64,000 nucleotides of DNA from Bacteroides sp. CAG:443 (GTDB lineage Bacteria > Bacteroidota > Bacteroidia > Bacteroidales > Bacteroidaceae). How positions within the stretch are numbered: the first letter of the stretch is position 1; every line of letters begins with the position of its first letter. Of this stretch, positions 58,694 through 64,000 are shown piece after piece. The notes beneath the pieces were generated by a model. That model worked only from the letters and a program-made list of their open reading frames with translations, did not search any database and was not told the DNA's origin. The translations under genes were made by a program, and so were the position numbers. The DNA lies in the NCBI GenBank assembly GCA_000432735.1, contig FR887777.1, positions 56,871 to 120,870 on the forward strand, in the 5' to 3' direction.

Positions 58694-59427
58694 TGAAACG
58701 AATTCTCATACTCTGTGCTTTAGCATTGGCAGCAGCTTATCTTATACTGGCTGTTACCACATTCAACAGCAAGCCTGATGACAGGGTTTGCAAGGGTATG
58801 GAATTGACTGTCAAAGATAGCGTCGACTATGGTTTTGTCACTCAAAAGGAGATTACAAATATTCTGAAAAGGAAAAAGATATATCCCGAAGGGAAAGAAC
58901 TGGTAAACATCAATGTCCGCCAGTTGGAAAAAGCCCTTTCAAATCATCCTTTCATTGAGCATGCAGAATGTTATCTGACTTCCGGAGGAAAGGTAGCCAT
59001 TGATATCTATCAACGAGTACCTGTCATGCGAGTGATGAGCAGCAACGGCGACGATTACTATCTGGACAATGCCGGGAAGATAATGAATGCTCCAGGCAAA
59101 TCAGTACATGTAGTCGTAGCAACTGGATTCATCGACCGCAAGTTTGCCCAAAACGAATTATATCCACTAGGCAAATTCTTGCAGGGAGATAAGTTCTGGG
59201 AGTCACAGATAGAACAGATAAACGTAACTCCCAAACAAGAGCTGGAATTGGTTCCCCGAGTAGGCGATCACATACTCTTTTTGGGAAAACCAGGCGATTA
59301 TAAAGAAAAATTCAGTAAATTGCAAACATTCTACAAAAGTGCGCTGAACCGGGTAGGATGGAACAAGTACGAACGGATCAGCATAGAATTTAACAATCAG
59401 ATTATTTGTACCAAAAAGGAGAAGTAA
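58690..59427 (+). CDS. ftsQ: FtsQ-like cell-division protein
   Basis: A 245-residue bitopic membrane protein: one N-terminal helix (ILILCALALAAAYLILAVTTF), then a POTRA-like domain (ELTVKDSVDYGFVTQKEITNILKRKKIYPEGKEL) and a beta-rich periplasmic part (AIDIYQRVPVMRV, YYLDNAGKIMNAPG). It connects FtsL to FtsA and FtsZ in the divisome. The position between murC and ftsA supports the name, since sequence match to E. coli FtsQ is weak. Two adjacent ATG codons (58690 and 58693) could start it. Confidence 0.9.
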   Translation: MMKRILILCALALAAAYLILAVTTFNSKPDDRVCKGMELTVKDSVDYGFVTQKEITNILKRKKIYPEGKELVNINVRQLEKALSNHPFIEHAECYLTSGGKVAIDIYQRVPVMRVMSSNGDDYYLDNAGKIMNAPGKSVHVVVATGFIDRKFAQNELYPLGKFLQGDKFWESQIEQINVTPKQELELVPRVGDHILFLGKPGDYKEKFSKLQTFYKSALNRVGWNKYERISIEFNNQIICTKKEK

Positions 59428-59430
59428 GAT

Positions 59431-61002
59431 ATGGCAGCAACAGACTTTATAGCAGCAATAGAACTGGGATCGGCAAAAATAACAGGCATTGCAGGAAAGA
59501 AGAATGCAGATGGAAGCATTCAGGTTCTCGCTTATGCCAGTGAACGTTCATCCGATTGTATCAAGAAAGGAACTATCTACAATCTGGATAAAACGACTCA
59601 GTGCCTCACCGCAGTTATCAGCCAACTGGAAGAGACATTACACGCATCCATCAAGAAGGTATATGTAGGTATCGGAGGACAGTCGGTAAGAAGTATTCGG
59701 AATACAGAAACAAAACAACTGACGGAAGAAACCAAAATATCCCAGGCTCTGATTGATGCCATGATGGAAAATAACCGAGACATTGCCCTGATGGATCAGG
59801 AGATTCTGGCTGTCGAACCTCAGGAATATAAAATCGGGAACAACCAGCTTACAACCGAACCTGTTGGTATCCAGACCGACCGCATAGAAGGAAACTTTCT
59901 GAATATCATAGGCCGCAACTCCTTGAAGAGCAATATCCGCCAATGTTTCCGCCAAGCTGGATACGAAGTAGCCGAATACTTGCTTTCTCCACTGGCTACA
60001 GCCAATGCAGTACTGACAGGAAGCGAGAAACGTTCCGGATGTGCACTCGTTGATTTTGGTGCAGATACCACAACCGTGTCGGTATACAAGAACAATATGC
60101 TGCGCCACCTTGCCGTCATTCCATTGGGAAGCAACAATATTACCAAGGATATTTGCAGTCTCCAAATCGAAGAGGAAGATGCCGAACAACTGAAACTTCA
60201 TTATGCCAGTGCTTATACAGAGCCGACAGACAACGATGACGAGTTGAGCAAAGAATATAGCATTGATGGAAAATGTACCATCCGCGCCCATAAACTGGAG
60301 GATATCGTCGAGGCCCGAGTAAAAGAGATTCTGGAAAATGTATGGAACCAGATTATCTTATCTGAATACAGCGACAAGTTACTTGCCGGAATCATCCTGA
60401 CAGGAGGAGCATCGAAACTGCCTAATCTGGATAAGGCTCTCTTCAATATCACCAAAATAGAGAAGATACGTATTGCCCAAAACGGTAACGTTGAGCTAAG
60501 AGGTGATATTACTATTCCACAAGATGGCAGCAGCAACACCTTGATCGGGCTCTTAGCTACAGGCAAAGACAACTGTTGTAAAATTGATCCCCGCAAAGGT
60601 CATCAACTGGACTTTATCGATGACTTGCAGAAGAAAGAGGAAGAAGCTCGCCTGAAAGCAGAGGCAGAACGTAAGGCTGCCGAAGAAAAGGCTGCAAAAG
60701 AAGCAGAGGCTGAAAGACTCCGTCAGTTGGAAGAAGCCAAGGCACGTCAGGAACAGGAACGTGCACAAAAGCGTTTACACGACTGCGAAACCCTGATTAC
60801 GGAAGCAACCCGCCAGATGAACCGCAAGAAATACAAAGATGCACTGGCGAAACTGGAACAGGCACGCAGCCTGAATGTGCAGGAAAAGGAAGAAGAAATT
60901 GCATCCCTGACTGCCGAAATAGAAAAACTGAAAGAAGACAACCCGTTCAAACGACTGATAAATGCACTCAAGAACGGAGCCGACGAGATGATGAAAGATT
61001 AA
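59431..61002 (+). CDS. ftsA: Cell-division protein FtsA with coiled-coil extension
   Basis: An actin-like protein that tethers FtsZ to the membrane. The N-terminal 390 residues are typical (FIAAIELGSAKITGIAGKK, CALVDFGADTTTVSVYKNN, AGIILTGGASKLPNLDKAL). Residues about 400-490 form a long Glu/Lys/Ala-rich coiled coil (AEAERKAAEEKAAKEAEAER). The end, NPFKRLINALKNGADEMMKD, looks like the usual amphipathic membrane-binding helix. The total of 523 is about 100 longer than E. coli FtsA (420). It lies 3 bp after ftsQ and 29 bp before ftsZ. Confidence 0.95.
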   Translation: MAATDFIAAIELGSAKITGIAGKKNADGSIQVLAYASERSSDCIKKGTIYNLDKTTQCLTAVISQLEETLHASIKKVYVGIGGQSVRSIRNTETKQLTEETKISQALIDAMMENNRDIALMDQEILAVEPQEYKIGNNQLTTEPVGIQTDRIEGNFLNIIGRNSLKSNIRQCFRQAGYEVAEYLLSPLATANAVLTGSEKRSGCALVDFGADTTTVSVYKNNMLRHLAVIPLGSNNITKDICSLQIEEEDAEQLKLHYASAYTEPTDNDDELSKEYSIDGKCTIRAHKLEDIVEARVKEILENVWNQIILSEYSDKLLAGIILTGGASKLPNLDKALFNITKIEKIRIAQNGNVELRGDITIPQDGSSNTLIGLLATGKDNCCKIDPRKGHQLDFIDDLQKKEEEARLKAEAERKAAEEKAAKEAEAERLRQLEEAKARQEQERAQKRLHDCETLITEATRQMNRKKYKDALAKLEQARSLNVQEKEEEIASLTAEIEKLKEDNPFKRLINALKNGADEMMKD

Positions 61003-61031
61003 TATTCACCGCATAAAGAAAAGGAAGAATT

Positions 61032-62327
61032 ATGTCTGACGAAAAAATTATGCCATTCGATTTCCAAAGTGGAACACCGAGTATCATTAAAGTTATCGGT
61101 GTAGGCGGTGGCGGCGGTAACGCAGTCAACCACATGTACAGAGAAGGTATCCACGACGTTACATTCGTGGTTTGCAATACAGATAATCAGGCACTCGATG
61201 AATCGCCTGTACCTATTAAACTTCAGTTGGGACACGAAGGTCTGGGAGCGGGAAACCGTCCGGAACGTGCACGCGATGCAGCCAACGAAAGTCTGGAAGA
61301 TATCAAGCAAATGCTGAACGACGGCTGTAAGATGGCCTTCATCACTGCTGGTATGGGAGGAGGAACCGGAACCGGAGCCGCACCTATCATCGCGAAGACA
61401 GCAAAAGACATGGGTATACTTACAGTCGGCATTGTCACAATACCGTTCCTGTTCGAAGGAAACCGTAAGATAGACCAGGCGCTCGACGGTGTAGAAGAAA
61501 TGAGCAAGCACGTCGATGCCTTGCTGGTAATCAACAATGAACGCCTGCGCGACGTGTATTCTGACCTGAGCGTAATGAACGCTTTCGGAAAAGCCGACGA
61601 CACACTTTCTGTCGCTGCCAAGAGTATTGCCGAAATCATTACGATACGTGGTAAGATCAACCTCGACTTCAACGATGTGAAGACCGTATTGAAAGACGGA
61701 GGTGTAGCCATCATGAGTACCGGATATGGTGAAGGAGAAGGACGAGTAACACAAGCCATCACCGATGCCCTCCATTCTCCGTTACTGAACAACAACGATA
61801 TTTTCAACTCGAAAAAGGTTCTTTTCAACATCTCGTACAGCATGAACAGCGACCTGATGATGGAAGAAATGAACGAGGTACACGAGTTCATGAGCCGTTT
61901 CGGAAAGGATGTAGAAACCAAATGGGGTTTGTACATTGACGACAGCCTGGGCGAAAAAGTGAAATTTACTATTCTTGCTACTGGATTCGGCATCAAAGAC
62001 GTGCCGGGCATGAGCAACAAGCTTTCTGCCGAAGAGCAAAAGCGCCTGGAAGAACAGGAAGAAGAAGAACAGAAAAAGGCAGAACGCCGTGACGACTTCT
62101 ATCCGGGCAGCTACAAAAACAGCAGAAAGAAAGGAAACTATAAAATCTATATCTTCACACAGGAAGACCTGGATAACGATGATATCATCAGCATGGTGGA
62201 AACAACCCCAACCTACAAACGCTCGAAGGCTGTACTGGAAAGCATCCAGTCGAGAGCGGTTGCCGAGGAAAGTTCGATGCCTAAGCTGGATAACAACGAC
62301 AACGGTTCCATGACTATTACTTTCTAA
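61032..62327 (+). CDS. ftsZ: Cell-division GTPase FtsZ
   Basis: A tubulin-like GTPase that forms the Z-ring. The 431-residue protein has VIGVGGGGGNAVNHMYREGI near the start, the signature GGGTGTG at 109-115, and a T7 loop with INLDFNDV. After the globular part comes a charged linker (EEQKRLEEQEEEEQKKAERRDD). The tail contains VETTPTYKRSKA, which may be the FtsA-binding peptide, but another 33 residues follow, ending MTITF. The usual DIPxFLR peptide is absent from the extreme C-terminus. It ends the division genes; yqeY follows 39 bp later. Confidence 0.97.
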   Translation: MSDEKIMPFDFQSGTPSIIKVIGVGGGGGNAVNHMYREGIHDVTFVVCNTDNQALDESPVPIKLQLGHEGLGAGNRPERARDAANESLEDIKQMLNDGCKMAFITAGMGGGTGTGAAPIIAKTAKDMGILTVGIVTIPFLFEGNRKIDQALDGVEEMSKHVDALLVINNERLRDVYSDLSVMNAFGKADDTLSVAAKSIAEIITIRGKINLDFNDVKTVLKDGGVAIMSTGYGEGEGRVTQAITDALHSPLLNNNDIFNSKKVLFNISYSMNSDLMMEEMNEVHEFMSRFGKDVETKWGLYIDDSLGEKVKFTILATGFGIKDVPGMSNKLSAEEQKRLEEQEEEEQKKAERRDDFYPGSYKNSRKKGNYKIYIFTQEDLDNDDIISMVETTPTYKRSKAVLESIQSRAVAEESSMPKLDNNDNGSMTITF

Positions 62328-62366
62328 GACCGATAAACAACCAATAATTTATAATAACATACGACT

Positions 62367-62816
62367 ATGGACTTATTTGAACAAATCAGCAACGATATTA
62401 AAGAGGCTATGAAAGCCAAGGACAAAGTCAGACTGGAAACTTTGCGTAACATAAAGAAATGCTTTCTCGAAGCAAAGACTGCTCCGGGTGCAAACGATAC
62501 ACTGACTGACGATGCAGCTTTGAAAATCATGCAGAAGCTGGTAAAACAGGGAAAAGATTCTGCGGCTGTATACGAAGGGCAAGGACGTGCCGACCTGGCT
62601 GAAGAAGAAATGGCTCAGGTACGCGTCATCGAAACTTACCTTCCGAAACAACTTTCGGCAGAAGAGCTGGAAGCTAAGCTGAAAGAAATCATCGCTCGTG
62701 TAGGTGCTACCAGCGGAAAAGACATGGGTAAGGTGATGGGCGTTGCCAGCAAGGAACTGGCTGGTCTTGCCGAAGGACGTGCTATTTCTGCAAAAGTAAA
62801 AGAATTATTGCAGTAA
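62367..62816 (+). CDS. GatB/YqeY domain protein
   Basis: A 149-residue protein of the YqeY family. It begins DLFEQISNDIKEAMKAKDKVRLETLRNIKKCFLEAK and contains VKQGKDSAAVYEGQGRADLAEEE and EMAQVRVIETYLPKQLSAEELEAKL, with GKDMGKVMGVASKELAGLAEGRAIS near the end, as in YqeY. It shares a domain with GatB, which binds tRNA, so a tRNA-related role is possible but unproven. The gene closes the plus-strand run and is followed by a terminator at 62880. Confidence 0.9.
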   Translation: MDLFEQISNDIKEAMKAKDKVRLETLRNIKKCFLEAKTAPGANDTLTDDAALKIMQKLVKQGKDSAAVYEGQGRADLAEEEMAQVRVIETYLPKQLSAEELEAKLKEIIARVGATSGKDMGKVMGVASKELAGLAEGRAISAKVKELLQ

Positions 62817-62879
62817 GCAGGCAAAGGTATATTCATTATACTATCGCATAAACTGCAAGACAAAATAAAGGTAAACAAG

Positions 62880-62915
62880 ATACGGAACCCCACAAAGGTT
62901 CCGTATTTTTTTATT
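62880..62915 (+). terminator. Terminator after yqeY
   Basis: ATACGGAACC (62880-62889) pairs with GGTTCCGTAT (62897-62906) around a CCACAAA loop, followed by a run of T. It ends the dcw-yqeY transcription unit. Confidence 0.92.
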
Positions 62916-63015
62916 CTATCTTCCGGATGCTTCCACCTCCGGCAACAGATATGGCTTTCTTTCCAATCATCCCTGCCCGCCCCTTTCTGCAAAGAACCCG
63001 ACATTCCAATATTTT

Positions 63016-63073
63016 TTGTACAAAAACTAAAAACGTTTGTACAAATTTTCAGAAAACATGCAGACGTTTTTTG
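63016..63073. repeat. Two-module dispersed intergenic repeat, copy C
   Basis: TTGTACAA at 63016-63023 and 63037-63044 (21 bp apart), the second followed by ATTTTC ending at 63050. The next unit, AAAACATGCAGACGTTTTTT, ends 23 bp later. This matches the spacing of copies at 29840 and 47043. Confidence 0.85.
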
Positions 63074-63161
63074 AAAGATAAAAGGCAGAAGGCACGAAAA
63101 CAGCCTCAGCTTCCTATACCGATGCCAACAACCATTTTCAATCCTCCGTCAAGTCTTACCC

Positions 63162-63884
63162 TCAAAATAACTCTTGCAAGACAGGAAGAGATTTCAATTC
63201 CGGAAAATCCGGCAAATGCAAGCGATAATATTCATTGATAATATCCAGACAACGGTTACGCTCCATCCGGTTCATGGCAAACAAGTGCATCGTTTCGTAG
63301 TTCATGCGCATCAGATTGCGGATATGAGAAGCCTCTTCTGGACGGACAAACATGCCGTGATAAGGCTGAGAAGGTACAAAACAGGCATTCAACAGATCGA
63401 AATAATCGCTGGGAGCGTAATCCTCCACATTGGGATAAAGACCGAGAAAGCGGGACAAGCGCATCAGAAACACCAGATGAAAATTGGCAAAATTCGTTTC
63501 GCATACATCCAGCCACTGCACTGAATGCACCAGATAAGCATATAAAGGAATGTTGGTCGTTTCTTCCTTCAAGGCACGATAAAGGAACTCTGCCAGAAAC
63601 ATGGCAATGGCCGACTTATAAGGATCGTAAGGCAGGGAGGTAAAAATGTACCATGCTTTCGCTTCCTTGATGGGATGAAGTCCCGAACGCGGACGAACAT
63701 CCGCTTCAAACTCCACCACCGACAAAGGTTGAAATAACACCTGCTTCACCGCCGATTTGCGCGAACGCTGAGCCGGCAGCAGGAAAGACATCCTGCCCGA
63801 CTGCTCGGTATATATATGTACGATATTCGCCTTGTCGCTATATTTAACCGTATGAAGTACTATGCCTACGTATTTTTGTAACAT
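63162..63884 (-). CDS. recO: DNA repair protein RecO
   Basis: RecO works with RecF and RecR to load RecA on gapped DNA. From the ATG at 63884 it has 240 residues: MLQKYVGIVLHTVKYSDKANIVHIYTEQSGRMSFLL is the OB-fold start. FQPLSVVEFEADVRPRSGLHPIKEAKAW, IAMFLAEFLYRALKEE and NFHLVFLMRLSRFLGLYPNVEDYA follow. In-frame codons extend to 63938, but a promoter box sits there, so I start at 63884. The protein seems to lack the four zinc-binding Cys of some RecO proteins, having few cysteines in the C-terminal half. Confidence 0.92.
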   Translation of the reverse strand: MLQKYVGIVLHTVKYSDKANIVHIYTEQSGRMSFLLPAQRSRKSAVKQVLFQPLSVVEFEADVRPRSGLHPIKEAKAWYIFTSLPYDPYKSAIAMFLAEFLYRALKEETTNIPLYAYLVHSVQWLDVCETNFANFHLVFLMRLSRFLGLYPNVEDYAPSDYFDLLNACFVPSQPYHGMFVRPEEASHIRNLMRMNYETMHLFAMNRMERNRCLDIINEYYRLHLPDFPELKSLPVLQELF

Positions 63885-63891
63885 AACGCAG

Positions 63892-63899
63892 CAAAGATA
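63892..63899 (-). promoter_or_regulatory. -7 promoter box for recO
   Basis: TATCTTTG on the minus strand matches TAnnTTTG. It lies only 7 bp before the ATG at 63884, implying a very short leader. Confidence 0.5.
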
Positions 63900-63916
63900 C
63901 ACAAAAACAAAGAAAC

Positions 63917-63954
63917 CCCTGCATGAGAAATAGATCAACTATCTCCATGCAGGG
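63917..63954 (-). terminator. Terminator of a gene beyond the right edge
   Basis: CCCTGCATG (63917-63925) pairs with CATGCAGGG (63946-63954), with partial inner pairing. On the minus strand it is followed by GGGTTTCTTTGTTTTTG. It probably ends a minus-strand gene lying right of the window, just before the recO promoter. Confidence 0.65.
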
Positions 63955-64000
63955 AATTGCATTACCTATTAAAACGATAAGAGAGAGAATCCGTATTAAA

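Larger units (their letters stand above)
62817..63161. other. Gene-free region between yqeY and recO
   Basis: These 345 bp between convergent genes contain the yqeY terminator and copy C of the dispersed repeat (63016-63073). The rest shows no coding frame that I believe and no second hairpin. Confidence 0.7.

Noticed and set aside
63955..64000. Possible C-terminal end of a minus-strand gene at the right edge
   Set aside because: A short frame ending in TAA before the terminator reads SLSYRFNR at its end, but about 30 bases are too few to support a gene call.

Overview
This window looks like a chromosomal segment of a Bacteroidales bacterium (Bacteroides/Parabacteroides type). The evidence is a SusC/SusD pair, many promoter boxes of the Bacteroidetes form TAnnTTTG, few Shine-Dalgarno sites, Bacteroidetes domain families (DUF4290, DUF4292, DUF4488, DUF4250, DUF2007), and the gene order of a Bacteroidetes division/cell-wall (dcw) cluster. 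Nothing in it looks like a phage, plasmid, insertion sequence, CRISPR array, tRNA or rRNA. It is mostly core genome with one small polysaccharide-utilisation module.

Layout. 1-2.1 kb: the 5' end of proA (minus), then a plus-strand set with a DUF2007 protein, a small secreted protein and a lytic transglycosylase. 2.3-12.1 kb: a long minus-strand block with ung, a DPP4-type S9 peptidase, rseP, dxr, an M23 peptidase, rimM, murA, a DUF4290 protein and tsaB. 12.3-17.2 kb: plus-strand yicC, gmk, a small membrane protein, nadD and a zinc metalloprotease. 17.3-24.7 kb (minus): a minimal PUL with susC, susD and a GH51 arabinofuranosidase. 24.8-29.8 kb: a metallophosphoesterase lipoprotein, menA, a membrane acyltransferase, ispF, an FAH-family protein, rex and an eIF1-like (SUI1) protein. 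30.2-33.2 kb (minus): the ribosomal operon rplM-rpsI-rpsB-tsf. 33.4-43.4 kb: DUF4488, an rluB-like gene-asnS pair, purB, a tiny DUF4250 gene (plus), then dut, a TPR lipoprotein, a DUF4292 lipoprotein and an EnvC-like protein. 43.5-46.8 kb: a dNTP triphosphohydrolase and a glsA-glsB glycine-lipid acyltransferase pair. 47.3-62.8 kb: the plus-strand dcw cluster rsmH-ftsL-ftsI-murE-mraY-murD-ftsW-murG-murC-ftsQ-ftsA-ftsZ, followed by yqeY. 63.2-63.9 kb: recO (minus).

Envelope building is the common theme. MurA makes the first committed peptidoglycan precursor. MurC, MurD, MurE, MraY and MurG carry it to lipid II. FtsW and FtsI polymerise it under FtsZ/FtsA/FtsQ/FtsL control. The lytic transglycosylase, the M23 peptidase and the EnvC-like protein remodel it. 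Dxr and IspF supply isoprenoids, and GlsA/GlsB make membrane lipids.

The least explained signals lie between genes. A two-module dispersed repeat, with copies of TTGTACAA exactly 21 bp apart followed by a unit 23 bp further on, occurs in three intergenic regions (29.8, 47.0 and 63.0 kb). A related four-unit array with a 22-23 bp period lies at 12.2 kb. A possible small structured RNA lies on the minus strand at about 38.72-38.89 kb. Heptanucleotide repeats and candidate leaders sit inside the ribosomal operon. Two protein-level points also stand out: MurA has Asp in place of the usual catalytic Cys, and the EnvC-like LytM domain has lost its zinc ligands.
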